Shown: positions 40,657 to 50,208 of the stretch, one piece after another
How positions within the stretch are numbered: position 1 is the stretch's first letter
Layout of the letters: every line of letters begins with the position of its first letter
Assembly: GCF_017942085.1 (NCBI RefSeq)
Contig: NZ_JAGKSP010000005.1
Location: 124,001-188,000 of the forward strand
DNA length: 64,000 bases
Direction: 5' to 3'
Source of the DNA: Paenibacillus lignilyticus
GTDB taxonomy: Bacteria; Bacillota; Bacilli; Paenibacillales; Paenibacillaceae
Made by a program: the position numbers and the translations under genes
The notes under the pieces: generated by a model
Told to the model about the DNA's origin: nothing
Seen by the model: only the letters and a program-made list of their open reading frames with translations
The model's database searches: none

Positions 40657-42114
40657 GTGGAAAAAGGGGCAAAAAAAGCGGTGAACTTGGGCCGTTTGTA
40701 CCAAGGGCCATTTCAAATTGAACAAGATGACGGGTGGTACACGATCTATACAACGACCCCATCAAGCAAGCCTGTCCGTAATCCGGGCCAAGGATTGATC
40801 GCTTACGCCTGGGAGGAGAATGGGCCATCCCTCAAGGCGAGGCTAGGACAGGAGACAATCGAAGAACATGTGGAGAAGCTGGCAAAGCTTCCATATGTCG
40901 ATGTGCTTTATATACGCTGCGATTGGAGAGATGTGCAATCTCGTCCGGGTCAACTTGACCTTCATCCGATCTGGGAAGCGACGTTTGATGCGGCTGAACG
41001 CCATGGCCTGCGTGTTGCCTTCCGCATTCAGCTGTCGAGCCCCAATATACAGCCAGCAAGGCTTGCCATGCCGGATTTCTTGCGCGATCAGGTTCCACTG
41101 GTTAATATCGGTCGATTCAATGACCAAGATTTCGATTATTTCGAGCCTCGTTATGATCATCCTGCGTTCCAAGCGGCATTCTCGGAGTTAAACGAGCTGC
41201 TTGCAGAACGTTTTGACGGCAATCCAATCATTGAATTTGTGGACTTGATGATGTATGGCTTCTGGGGAGAAGGACATACGAATGATCTGAAGAACCCATT
41301 CCCTGACTATACAATGGCAGAGCATACGTTCATGTCGATGTCGAGGCAGCAAATTGAACGATGGAAGCATACGCCGCTGGCTGTAAATACGCAGCCGGAT
41401 ATAAGCCATACCGGCAATCGCACGGTGAGAGAGTATGCGATGAATGAAGACTGTTGGGTACGGACCGACAGCATCATCATCGAAGAGCCGGAGCAAATCG
41501 AAGTGATCGCGGGTCGGGCAGCTTGGACCGCAGCTGTTATTGAGGATGGTTATTACCGTCATTTCAAGCAAGAGAAGCTCAAATTCGATAGCGGCAATGT
41601 CGATGTGATCGCAAGCTCCATGCTGCATGCGCTCGATATTGGCGGGAATTACTGGGGGTTGTGGACAGAAGCAGAAGCAATAGCGAGCTATCATGAACGA
41701 TATCCGGACGGAATCGAAACGCTTCAGCGCCGATTGGGCTATCGCATTCGCCCATCATGGGTGTGGCAGCGCAAACGACAAGGGACGGATGAGCTGGTCA
41801 TTGCACTGGCCAACGACGGAGTATCCGGCGTCCCGGGCACGTTATGGCTGGAAGCCGCGAGTTCAGAAGGCAAAGAGAAGGTACGCGGCAAACTGGATAA
41901 GGGATGCCCGCTGCCTGGCAAAGTAAGTCTGGCCTCGATCATTCTGCCTCCTTCCTGGCGCGATCAAGAGATCAGGCTCTCAATCGAACTGGAAGTAAAG
42001 CCGGGTCAATCGAAACAAGTGAGCTGGGCTTGTGCCCAGAAGGTGAACGAAGACGGTTCGTTATCCATACAACTGAAAGCCCATGAGGATGCCGATTGGC
42101 GGTGCGGCGTCTGA
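40657..42114 (+). CDS. TIM-barrel glycoside-hydrolase-like protein (GH42-like, unassigned)
   Basis: 485 residues, no signal peptide. The N-terminal ~330 residues look like an (alpha/beta)8 glycosidase barrel: PVRNPGQGLIAYAWE, DVLYIRCDWRDVQ, RHGLRVAFRIQLSSPN, then IIEFVDLMMYGFWGEGHTND at the position where GH42-type enzymes carry the acid/base Glu, and YWGLWTEAEAI near the barrel end. The rest is beta-rich (DELVIALANDGVSGVPGTLWLE). Start GTG 40657 has GGGAG 11 bases ahead. Its stop overlaps the next gene. I would not assign a CAZy family by eye. Confidence 0.65.
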   Translation: MEKGAKKAVNLGRLYQGPFQIEQDDGWYTIYTTTPSSKPVRNPGQGLIAYAWEENGPSLKARLGQETIEEHVEKLAKLPYVDVLYIRCDWRDVQSRPGQLDLHPIWEATFDAAERHGLRVAFRIQLSSPNIQPARLAMPDFLRDQVPLVNIGRFNDQDFDYFEPRYDHPAFQAAFSELNELLAERFDGNPIIEFVDLMMYGFWGEGHTNDLKNPFPDYTMAEHTFMSMSRQQIERWKHTPLAVNTQPDISHTGNRTVREYAMNEDCWVRTDSIIIEEPEQIEVIAGRAAWTAAVIEDGYYRHFKQEKLKFDSGNVDVIASSMLHALDIGGNYWGLWTEAEAIASYHERYPDGIETLQRRLGYRIRPSWVWQRKRQGTDELVIALANDGVSGVPGTLWLEAASSEGKEKVRGKLDKGCPLPGKVSLASIILPPSWRDQEIRLSIELEVKPGQSKQVSWACAQKVNEDGSLSIQLKAHEDADWRCGV

Positions 42115-43088
42115 TGGTAACGATCGGAGTCATCGGCTGCGGCTGGCATTCAAGGGCAACACATGGACCTTGCTTGAAGCAATACAAGGAAACGATTGGA
42201 GGCGTTTGTCTTGCCGCATGTTGCGATGTGGACGAAGAGGCAGCAGAAGCGTATCGCGCGGATTTCGGATTTGAACGAGCCTACGGCAGCTTCACTCAGA
42301 TGCTGGAGTCCGAACAACTGGATGCCGTATGGGTCATCGTACCGGAGCAGCTAACCGTACCGATCTCGCTGCAGGTCATGGATACCGGTGTTGCCGTATT
42401 CTTGGAGAAACCGCCGGGTATTCATACCGCTGACGTCATAGCGCTCCAAGAACAAGCGGAGAACAGAAGCATCCGGCACCGCGTTGCATTTAATCGCAGA
42501 TTTGTCCCTATGACAAACCTCCTTATCGATAAACTCCGGGGACAAGCGCAAGATAACCAAATCTACAGCATCACCTATGACATGATCCGAATTAATCGCA
42601 AGGATGCTGATTTCTCCACCACTGCGATCCATGCGATTGATGCTGCTAAGTATATTGCCGGCTCCGAATATGCAGAGCTGAGGTTCCGGTATGATGATTT
42701 GTCAGGAATTGCACCCGGACTTATCAATATCATGGCTGATGGATTCTTCCGCAATGGCGTGCGAGTGAAGCTGAACTGTTACCCGCATTCCGGATCAGCC
42801 CGTGAGACGGTCACCGTAAGGGGCGAGGGTTTCTCCTATGAGCTTCATTTGCCGTTGCTGGAGAGTCCGAACAGTTTTGCGGGTCTCATCTGTTCGGAGA
42901 AGGGGAAGGTCGCAATCATTCCCGAGGAGCAGGAGTGGACGACGGCATTTGGCTTCTATGACGAAAATGCCAGTTTCTTGGATGCATTGAAATCAGGCGG
43001 GCATTTAATGCATGACCTGAGCTCCTCGATCCAATCGGTTGCGGTCATGGCAGCCATACGTAATCGCGCAGAAACCTATCTCGGATAA
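42114..43088 (+). CDS. Gfo/Idh/MocA-family oxidoreductase
   Basis: Rossmann motif IGVIGCGWHSRATHGP at the N terminus, CDVDEEAAEAY, then the signature VFLEKPPGIHTADVI and the AIHAIDAAKYIAG segment of the second domain. 324 residues. ATG 42114 overlaps the previous stop (TGATG), indicating translational coupling with the glycosidase-like protein; an open frame begins slightly upstream (42096) but overlaps it more. Both domains are present, and it should oxidise or reduce a sugar with NAD(P). Confidence 0.82.
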   Translation: MVTIGVIGCGWHSRATHGPCLKQYKETIGGVCLAACCDVDEEAAEAYRADFGFERAYGSFTQMLESEQLDAVWVIVPEQLTVPISLQVMDTGVAVFLEKPPGIHTADVIALQEQAENRSIRHRVAFNRRFVPMTNLLIDKLRGQAQDNQIYSITYDMIRINRKDADFSTTAIHAIDAAKYIAGSEYAELRFRYDDLSGIAPGLINIMADGFFRNGVRVKLNCYPHSGSARETVTVRGEGFSYELHLPLLESPNSFAGLICSEKGKVAIIPEEQEWTTAFGFYDENASFLDALKSGGHLMHDLSSSIQSVAVMAAIRNRAETYLG

Positions 43089-43097
43089 ACCGCAAAG

Positions 43098-43140
43098 AAA
43101 GCCGCTTCCATCACGAACACCGTGAGCAGAAGCGGCTTTG
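43098..43140. terminator. Bidirectional terminator
   Basis: AAAGCCGCTTC and GAAGCGGCTTT flank a 20-base loop between the convergent oxidoreductase and araC-type genes. Confidence 0.78.
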
Positions 43141-43147
43141 CTTTCGT

Positions 43148-45400
43148 TTAGCCTTCAATGAGATATTGCTGTTTGCGGAATTCGCTTGGCGTCACGCCGC
43201 TAATTTTCTTAAACATCCGGTTGAAGGAATTTATGTTCTGATAGCCGACTTGGGAGGCTACATCTTGAATGCGCAGATCGGCGCCTTTAAGAAGCGATTT
43301 GGCCAGATCAATCCGGTAATTGTTAATGTAATCGATAAAGTTCATGCCCGTCTTGGATTTAAAATATGTCGATAGATAACTGGCGGAGATATTGAGCTTG
43401 TCGGACAAAATATCAAGCGTAATATCGTCCCGGTAATGCTGCTCCATATATTTCATCACGAACTCTATGATATTGTCGCGTGAAGCTTTCTTCTCATTTA
43501 CACGAGCCATCGCAAAGGTGAGCAGCTTGATCAAATAGTGCTGCAGCTCTTCTTGATTAGAGCAGCTGCGTGGTTTACCGGACAACGCCAGATAGCTCTG
43601 AAGTGCCTGCGAATCGAGATGGAGAGAAGCGAATGTTTTGGTCACCAGCTGGGCGATATTCTCTGCAAAATCAAAATACTGGATTGCCGTTGCGGCTTTC
43701 TTCTCCAACTGCCCGAGCACCTTGGAGACGATGCGCAGCACGAATTCTTCATTGCCTGCTGACAAATTCGTATACAGCTCTTGCTCTTGTCCGCCGGTCA
43801 TCGCAGCATGCCAATCCGGCTGCGGCTCGGCCGCCGAAATAATCTGGGTTACATTGTCAAGCTTACGGTAGTCGAGTAGAGCTTGTACTTGCTCGTACGC
43901 ACGCGTTAAATCAGCAGAATGCCGATATAAGCTGCCGACGCCGATCGTAATGGACCAATATCGCTGGTCAAGGTCGAAGACCGTCTTCAAGCTGCCGAGA
44001 AACGACGGGATGTCTTCCTGAATGGAGTCTCCGATAACGAGCGACAGAATGAGATCATGTTCGAGCTGTATCGTTTGCGTCTGCACATAAGTCTTCAAAT
44101 GGGAATCGATATATTCGCGTACGAAGAAGGAGGCTTTTCCTTCATCTGCGTCAATGTCACGGAAGAACGAAGGCGTAAACTGCAGTCGAAACAGGAGAAG
44201 ACGGTACGGCTCCTGGATGGAGAAGTCATATAACTCTTGATCCTTCAGCTTAATGTTCTTGATTTTATTCATAAAAGCAAAGTAGCTTAGCAAGGAGTTC
44301 TTGCGGCTGTTGGCTTGATCGATCGTGTTGTTGGTCTGAACGAGGTGTCGGACTTGATCGTTTATGTATTTAAATTCGTGTATGCTGCTCTGAACGGCGG
44401 AAGGAGCGTTTAACGTCTGGATGGACTCCATGATACGCTTGACCGGATTGTGGAATCGTTTCGTGAAGAACCAAGCGGCACAAATGCTGACAATCGTGAA
44501 CACGATCAATAGCGTGAGCAGAATCGAGTTGATTTTGCTGATTTGAGCCGAAATCTGATTGTCAGGAACGATCTTGACGTAACGAATGCCGGTGACTGCG
44601 CCTGTTTTGGTGAAATAATAAATTTCGTTCCGGTTTACATAATTGGAATCGCTATCCCAGGCAGGCAGAGTGGCTTCGACCTGCTCACCGACATTGTCGG
44701 CGGCTAAACGGTTTCCGGACGAATCCAGCAGGATGAATTGATCTTGCGAAGAATCGTGGAAATCTCTGAGCATTTGGTTTAAATCAAGCATAACGATGAC
44801 TTGATAATCCGGGAAGAATTTGTTCCGAACTATAACAGGCATGTAGCGGCCCTTGGCCGTCAGTTGATTGATCGTCTTCTCTTGGAACGTGGAGGAAGGC
44901 AGAATGCTGTAGCTGCCCGGCTTGCTGAATTGCTCCGACCAGAACGCCGGCGAATAGTCCGCACTTTGATAATAGTGAGTAAACATTTCATTGGCGCTTG
45001 CACCGCGGTCACCTGAAATGACAAAGTTGCTTTTCTTGAAATAGATGAAAATATTTTGCACGGCGATATCCTTATGGCTCAAGTAGCTGTTAATGGATCG
45101 CATTAGCGATCGTCCATTCAAATAGTCGAGGGTCGGTCGATTAAGCGTAGTCAATTTCTCGTCCAGCAGCAGATCCAGGCCGATATTCCGGATTTGATTG
45201 AAATGGTTCTCGTAGTTCTCAATGGTTTTATTCATGCTTAAGGTGTTGTATTTGATCACTTCGTCTGTGGCGTGATTCTTGAGTAGGGTGAAGGAGAAGA
45301 AAAAGAATGAGATAAGCGGGATGAGGATGGCTAGAAAGCTAAGTAAAAGCTGAATGAACAGGGAGCCTGCAGCGTGCTTGAGGAGCCCGATTTTTCCCAT
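43148..45400 (-). CDS. Membrane-anchored AraC-family regulator with extracellular sensor (YtdP-like)
   Basis: 750 residues. TM1 is at about 13-40 (SLFIQLLLSFLAILIPLISFF), an extracellular Cache-like domain runs to about 285, TM2 at about 288-312 (LLTLLIVFTIVSICAAWFF), then a cytoplasmic linker and the AraC double HTH at the C terminus (LDILSDKLNISASYLSTYFKSKTGMNFIDY, IQDVASQVGYQNINSFNRMFKKISGVTPSEF). Such one-component receptors sense extracellular sugars and switch on a neighbouring importer, here the divergent LplA-type lipoproteins. GAGGAGGAAC precedes ATG 45400. Confidence 0.9.
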   Translation of the reverse strand: MGKIGLLKHAAGSLFIQLLLSFLAILIPLISFFFFSFTLLKNHATDEVIKYNTLSMNKTIENYENHFNQIRNIGLDLLLDEKLTTLNRPTLDYLNGRSLMRSINSYLSHKDIAVQNIFIYFKKSNFVISGDRGASANEMFTHYYQSADYSPAFWSEQFSKPGSYSILPSSTFQEKTINQLTAKGRYMPVIVRNKFFPDYQVIVMLDLNQMLRDFHDSSQDQFILLDSSGNRLAADNVGEQVEATLPAWDSDSNYVNRNEIYYFTKTGAVTGIRYVKIVPDNQISAQISKINSILLTLLIVFTIVSICAAWFFTKRFHNPVKRIMESIQTLNAPSAVQSSIHEFKYINDQVRHLVQTNNTIDQANSRKNSLLSYFAFMNKIKNIKLKDQELYDFSIQEPYRLLLFRLQFTPSFFRDIDADEGKASFFVREYIDSHLKTYVQTQTIQLEHDLILSLVIGDSIQEDIPSFLGSLKTVFDLDQRYWSITIGVGSLYRHSADLTRAYEQVQALLDYRKLDNVTQIISAAEPQPDWHAAMTGGQEQELYTNLSAGNEEFVLRIVSKVLGQLEKKAATAIQYFDFAENIAQLVTKTFASLHLDSQALQSYLALSGKPRSCSNQEELQHYLIKLLTFAMARVNEKKASRDNIIEFVMKYMEQHYRDDITLDILSDKLNISASYLSTYFKSKTGMNFIDYINNYRIDLAKSLLKGADLRIQDVASQVGYQNINSFNRMFKKISGVTPSEFRKQQYLIEG

Positions 45401-45624
45401 TGTGTTCCTCCTCTTCCATCATTGGAATACATGAGATGTCCCCATAGTAGCATCGGGAAACTGTTAAATCAAGGTAGAAAATTGTAATTATATAGGATTG
45501 GCAATCCACGCGACAATAGCTGAAATAGGCAAAATTCCTTGATTATAGGAGGAGATCGAAGGTCATTCTGTCGAATAACATAGCAAAATGATCGCGCTGA
45601 ACGAGGTTGAAGGAGGGCAATCGT

Positions 45625-47250
45625 ATGAAGAAGAACGGGATTACAGGCGTGCTCATCATCTCCATGTTCGCGCTCCTAGCTGCATGCAATGGCGAGGATG
45701 AATTTACGAATCTCGCCGATTCTGCAAGCAATCGGACCGCTGCGGAGGTTAATGCGCCGGGTTCGAACAATACCGAAGCCAAAGCGCGCGAGGCAGTTCG
45801 GGTTTCCTATATGGATGGCTTATGGGATGCTGTCATTCCATCACCGGATAGTCCCGCGGTTCAAGCGATTAACGAGAAATTCGGCATTGAATTCAACCCG
45901 CAATTTTACTACATGCAGGAATACCCGGATAAACTTGCGGTCACGATGGCAGGCGGTGATTTACCCGATATGATTGGCCTAGAGAATCCCGATGCAGGTT
46001 ACGTCAGGTGGGCGAAGCAAGGTGCGTTCCTTCCGTTAAACGACCTTATTAAGAACTACCCCGCGTTATCCAAAATACCGCAAAGCGCCTGGCAATCGGT
46101 TTCCGTCGACGGGAATATCTATGCGATTCCAAGATGGTTTACGAAGAAATATGGCAAACAACCGGTGATCCGGAAGGACTGGCTGGACAATTTAGGTCTG
46201 CCGATGCCCACGAACTACAAGGAACTGCGCGATGTATTGATCGCCTTTACCATGAATGACCCCGATAAGAACGGGAAGGATGACACCCTGGGATTAGGGT
46301 TGTCCTCCGTCGGCACCGGACTCTTGTATGGAGCCGCAATGGGGGCCGGGTACGACTCCGCCGCTTGGTATGAGCGGAATGATGCAGGGCAGCTCATTCC
46401 CGGCACCATTACGAATCGTAATAAGGAACAGATCCAATTTCTATCGGAGCTCTATTCGGAAGGTGCCATAGCAAAAGATTGGGCGGTCTCCAAAATGAGC
46501 GATGTGCGCAATGATTTCTTCTCCGGAAAGTTCGGGATGTATTTCGAACAGCCCTATGATTTCAATGAGCAACGCTTTACGGCGCTGCGAGAGCTTCAGC
46601 CTTCGGCTAAACTGGCCGTCATTCCGCCTTTTCTGCAAGATGACGGTCAAAGCGGCTATGTCTCCTCCAGCAATGGCGTCTATCAGATGATTATGCTGAA
46701 TGCCGAACTGAAGAAGCAGCCTGAGAAGGTGAACCTCATTCTGGGCATGCTCGATTATATGAGCAGTTGGATTCCGTGGGAGGACCGCAACCCGGGGAAT
46801 GGGGATTTCGACTGGCAATATGGCGGTGTGGATCGGGGCTATGTGATGAAAGACGGCATACCGGTCGAGATAGCAGATGCCCAAGAGCTGCGTCCCAAAA
46901 ATTACTTGATCGGTCGGTATTGGCCGCCAAGCGACGAAGCGGTGCAGCCGCAAAATTCCTTCGGGGATCCCCTTGCGAAGCAATTCGTACAAGACGCGGT
47001 CGACACCTTGAAAGGGTATAAGTTTTATCGCAACCCGGTCGATTACATCACTTCTCCGCTGCGCAACGAGCTGGAATCGGAGCTTGAACTAGCGTTTACG
47101 GATCATGTCACGCGCATGATTGTCGGTGACGAACCCCTCTCCGGTTGGGATTCGGCAGTCGAGGAGTATTTAAGCAATGGGGGGCAAGCGATAATAGATG
47201 AAGTGAACAGACTCATTAAGGAGCGGCAGATCACGCCGGGATGGGAGTAA
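45625..47250 (+). CDS. LplA-type extracellular solute-binding lipoprotein, copy 1
   Basis: 541 residues from ATG 45625 (AAGGAGGG at nine bases; an upstream in-frame ATG at 45607 is before the RBS). Signal peptide with lipobox LAAC. Family 1 binding-protein fold with the Ca-binding-like loop DPDKNGKDDTLG and the segment YMQEYPDKLAVTMAGGDLPDM that is typical of the LplA/YtcQ group transporting oligosaccharides. Divergent from the membrane AraC regulator. No permease genes accompany it. Very similar throughout to the next gene. Confidence 0.9.
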   Translation: MKKNGITGVLIISMFALLAACNGEDEFTNLADSASNRTAAEVNAPGSNNTEAKAREAVRVSYMDGLWDAVIPSPDSPAVQAINEKFGIEFNPQFYYMQEYPDKLAVTMAGGDLPDMIGLENPDAGYVRWAKQGAFLPLNDLIKNYPALSKIPQSAWQSVSVDGNIYAIPRWFTKKYGKQPVIRKDWLDNLGLPMPTNYKELRDVLIAFTMNDPDKNGKDDTLGLGLSSVGTGLLYGAAMGAGYDSAAWYERNDAGQLIPGTITNRNKEQIQFLSELYSEGAIAKDWAVSKMSDVRNDFFSGKFGMYFEQPYDFNEQRFTALRELQPSAKLAVIPPFLQDDGQSGYVSSSNGVYQMIMLNAELKKQPEKVNLILGMLDYMSSWIPWEDRNPGNGDFDWQYGGVDRGYVMKDGIPVEIADAQELRPKNYLIGRYWPPSDEAVQPQNSFGDPLAKQFVQDAVDTLKGYKFYRNPVDYITSPLRNELESELELAFTDHVTRMIVGDEPLSGWDSAVEEYLSNGGQAIIDEVNRLIKERQITPGWE

Positions 47251-47571
47251 CGATGGTTCTATAGAGCTGTCTCAAAAGCGCGCAGAGCGACTTTTGAGAC
47301 AGCTCTTTTTGCGTAGTCGCTGAGAGGGCATGAAAGTGGCGAGCAACAGAATTTTCAGCCATTACGAATAATTGGATCGAGCTTGGACAGCCCATCATTA
47401 TTTTATCGACCTGGTCGATTTTATTGTTACTTCACTTTTTTTCACCTGAACGAATAAATCGTTGAAGCAGTCAAAGAACAGTCGATTTTCATCTCATCGT
47501 TCATCTTATACGCTTGGTGCGAGGGGTACATCTCGTTTAACCAATCAAGCTAACGGGAGGGAGGGGTATGT
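47251..47571. other. Terminator and upstream region of binding protein copy 2
   Basis: The first 60 bases hold the terminator at 47262-47310. The remainder (320 bases in all) contains the promoter region of the second binding protein, with a short dyad TCGAC-CTG-GTCGA near 47408; no gene. Confidence 0.45.
47262..47310 (+). terminator. Strong terminator after binding protein copy 1
   Basis: GAGCTGTCTCAAAAG and CTTTTGAGACAGCTC pair, followed by TTTTT. It separates the two binding-protein genes. Confidence 0.9.
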
Positions 47572-49224
47572 ATGACAACTAGAAGGTTATTGATTGCGGT
47601 TGTTGTGATGACCTTAACTACTACCCTTGCCGTCTGTCGCGGAGGAAACCATGGGGGCATTAAAGACGGAGAGAAGAGCACGGCGAATGCTGCGAGCGAT
47701 AGCACGGCAACTACGGACAATGCTGCCGCAATCACCGTCGCCGAAGAGTCTGCGCAATCGAAGGAGAAGTTCGCTGTTTCGTACATGGATGGACTTTGGG
47801 ATACCGCGATTCCGGCTCCTGTAGGTCCGGCGGTTACGGCAATCAATGAGAAGTTCGACATTGACTTCAAGCCTCGGTTTATATACATGCAGGAATATCC
47901 GGATAAACTGGCGGTTACCATGGCGGGCGGCGACTTGCCGGATATGATCGGTCAAGAAGGACCTGACGCCAACTTTGTAAAGTGGGCAAAGCAAGGAGCT
48001 TTCCTTCCACTCAATGACATCATCAAGAATTACCCGACCTTATCGCAAATTCCACAAGATATTTGGGACTCCGTTTCAGTCGATGGCAATGTGTATGCCA
48101 TTCCGAGGTGGTTCCCTAAGAAATATGGGAAACGTCCGGTCATTCGAAAAGACTGGCTCGACAACCTCGGTCTCAAGATGCCTACAAACTATGAAGAGCT
48201 GAAGCATGCGCTGGTCGCCTTTACGAAACAGGATCCGGATAAGAACGGCAGGAACGATACGCTTGGCATGGGTATTTCTTCTGTCGGAACAGGTCTCCTA
48301 TACGGCGCAGCAATGAGCGTAGGCTGGGATTCCGGCGCATGGTATTACAAGAATGACAAAGGACAGCTCATTCCGGGCACGATTACGAGCCGGCACAAGG
48401 ATGAAATTCAATTCCTGGCAGATCTGTACAAGGAAGGCGCATTGTCGAAAGACTGGGCGGTCGCGAAGCAAAGCGATGTACGGAATGATTTCTTCACCGG
48501 CAAGTATGGGATGTATTTCGAACAGCCGTATGATTTTAACCAGAAGCGTTTCACGGCTCTCAGAGAGCTGCAGCCTACAGCAAATCTGGCCATTATTCCT
48601 CCGTTCGCACAAGAAGACGGCCTAAGCGGTTACGTCGCTTCCGGTAAAGGCTTCTACCAAATGATTATGCTCAACGGCAATTTGAAGGATCAACCGGAGA
48701 AAGCAGACCGGATTCTCGGCATGCTCGACTATATGAGCACGTTCGTTCCTTGGGAGCAGCGAAATGCGGATCATGCTGATTTTGATTGGCAAAACGGAGG
48801 TTTAGGCAAAGGGTACGAAATCAAAGACGGAATCCCGGTCGATATTCCGGATGCGCAAGACGCACGTCCGAAGAGCTACCTCATTGGCCGTTATTGGGCG
48901 CCAAACGAAGAAGCGGTACAGCCGCAAAATTCGTTCACAGATCCGCTGGCGAAGCAGTTCGTTCAAGATGCGGTGGAGACGCTCAAGGCAGTGAAGTTCT
49001 ACAAGAATCCGGTAGACTACATCACTTCGGCAGTGGCAGACGAGAAAGGATCAGAGCTTGATCAAGCCTTCACTGACCATGTGACACGGATGATTGTCGG
49101 CAATGAGAAGATGGACAACTGGGATACGGCGGTCAAAGAGTATCTGGACAACGGGGGCCAAGAAATCATCGATGACGTGAACAAAATCATTAGGGAGAAA
49201 AATGTAACTCCGGGCTGGGAGTAA
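47572..49224 (+). CDS. LplA-type extracellular solute-binding protein, copy 2
   Basis: 550 residues, clearly a paralogue of copy 1: long identical stretches such as YMQEYPDKLAVTMAGGDLP and SVGTGLLYGAAM. Ca-binding-like loop DPDKNGRNDT also kept. The leader MTTRRLLIAVVVMTLTTTLAVC has Val at the -1 position of the lipobox instead of Ala/Gly/Ser, so lipidation at Cys22 may be poor; it may be released or poorly processed. GGGAGGGAGG precedes ATG 47572. Separate transcription from copy 1 is likely given the terminator between them. Confidence 0.88.
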   Translation: MTTRRLLIAVVVMTLTTTLAVCRGGNHGGIKDGEKSTANAASDSTATTDNAAAITVAEESAQSKEKFAVSYMDGLWDTAIPAPVGPAVTAINEKFDIDFKPRFIYMQEYPDKLAVTMAGGDLPDMIGQEGPDANFVKWAKQGAFLPLNDIIKNYPTLSQIPQDIWDSVSVDGNVYAIPRWFPKKYGKRPVIRKDWLDNLGLKMPTNYEELKHALVAFTKQDPDKNGRNDTLGMGISSVGTGLLYGAAMSVGWDSGAWYYKNDKGQLIPGTITSRHKDEIQFLADLYKEGALSKDWAVAKQSDVRNDFFTGKYGMYFEQPYDFNQKRFTALRELQPTANLAIIPPFAQEDGLSGYVASGKGFYQMIMLNGNLKDQPEKADRILGMLDYMSTFVPWEQRNADHADFDWQNGGLGKGYEIKDGIPVDIPDAQDARPKSYLIGRYWAPNEEAVQPQNSFTDPLAKQFVQDAVETLKAVKFYKNPVDYITSAVADEKGSELDQAFTDHVTRMIVGNEKMDNWDTAVKEYLDNGGQEIIDDVNKIIREKNVTPGWE

Positions 49225-49308
49225 GCGTGTAAGCGGCAGCTAAATGCGGGAACCCGCGATGGAGGTCCGGGGTTCCTGTCTGTTAGCAGATAAGGAAGGA
49301 GAATGCTG

Positions 49309-50208
49309 ATGTATCCGATTTCGAATCAAGAGCTTTATGAATGGTGCAAAGTGCCGGTTAACGAGCTTCTGGACCACCCGAAACGCCGAATTCCATTACG
49401 ACTGGTGGAGGATTCGGCTGAGATGGGGATGCTCATGGCACGGGAATTTGCCGATGACATCCGACTGGCAAACGCAGAAGGCCGTCCCTTCCGAGCGATT
49501 GTGCCATGCGGACCAAAGGCATGGTATGAGCCATTCGTCAAGATCATTAACGAGGAGAGCATCGAGCTAACGAATTTGACCGTGTTTCATATGGATGAGT
49601 GCTTGGATTGGGAAGGGAAACTGCTCTCCCGCAAAGACCCGTATAACTTTAGAAGTTTCATGGAGACGCATTTCTATGGCGGGGTCCGGCCTGAGCTTGC
49701 CGTCCCCCATAAGCAGCGGTATTTCCCGGTTCCCTCTGCCATTGAAACCATCAAGTCTCGTATCGCCGAAGCGCCTATTGATCTGACGCTTGGCGGATGG
49801 GGGCAAGATGGACATCTCGCCTACAATCAAGCACGCAGACATCCATACAGCTCCATTACGGTGGAACAGCTGCGGAATTCGGAGATCCGCGTCCAGGATA
49901 ATAATCTCGATACGATCATTGCGCTCGCCCAGCGCACCTATGGCGGTGCCTATCAATTCGTGCCGCCGATGTCGATTACCCTTGGCATGAGAGAATGCCT
50001 GTCCGCTAAGAAGATAAGGATTTACAGCGATACCGGTGCTTGGAAGCAGACCGCGCTCCGCGTTGCCTTATTCTCAGGCGAAACCGCCGAGTATCCGATG
50101 ACCCTGCTTCAATCACATCCGGATGCGCTCCTTACAGCAACACTCGAAACGGCAGCACATCCCATTGCCGAGCATCCGGAATGGGAAATAAACGGGGTGC
50201 AGGTATGA
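49309..50208 (+). CDS. NagB-superfamily glucosamine-6-phosphate deaminase-like protein
   Basis: 299 residues. Signature elements of NagB: early IPLRLVEDSAEMGMLMAREF, FHMDECLDW where NagB has its active Asp/Glu, and LGGWGQDGHLAYNQA matching LGGIGxDGHIAFNEP with the catalytic His. NagB isomerises and deaminates glucosamine-6-P to fructose-6-P and ammonia; here the length is ~40 residues above the usual 240-260 and the sequence is divergent, so a related sugar is possible. ATG 49309 preferred over 49303, which lies two bases from AAGGAG. Overlaps the kinase gene by four bases. Confidence 0.82.
   Translation: MYPISNQELYEWCKVPVNELLDHPKRRIPLRLVEDSAEMGMLMAREFADDIRLANAEGRPFRAIVPCGPKAWYEPFVKIINEESIELTNLTVFHMDECLDWEGKLLSRKDPYNFRSFMETHFYGGVRPELAVPHKQRYFPVPSAIETIKSRIAEAPIDLTLGGWGQDGHLAYNQARRHPYSSITVEQLRNSEIRVQDNNLDTIIALAQRTYGGAYQFVPPMSITLGMRECLSAKKIRIYSDTGAWKQTALRVALFSGETAEYPMTLLQSHPDALLTATLETAAHPIAEHPEWEINGVQV

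Noticed and set aside
47400..47420. TCGAC-CTG-GTCGA dyad before binding protein copy 2 as an operator
   Set aside because: Only five-base arms with no partner sites elsewhere in the locus; too weak to list as a regulatory feature.
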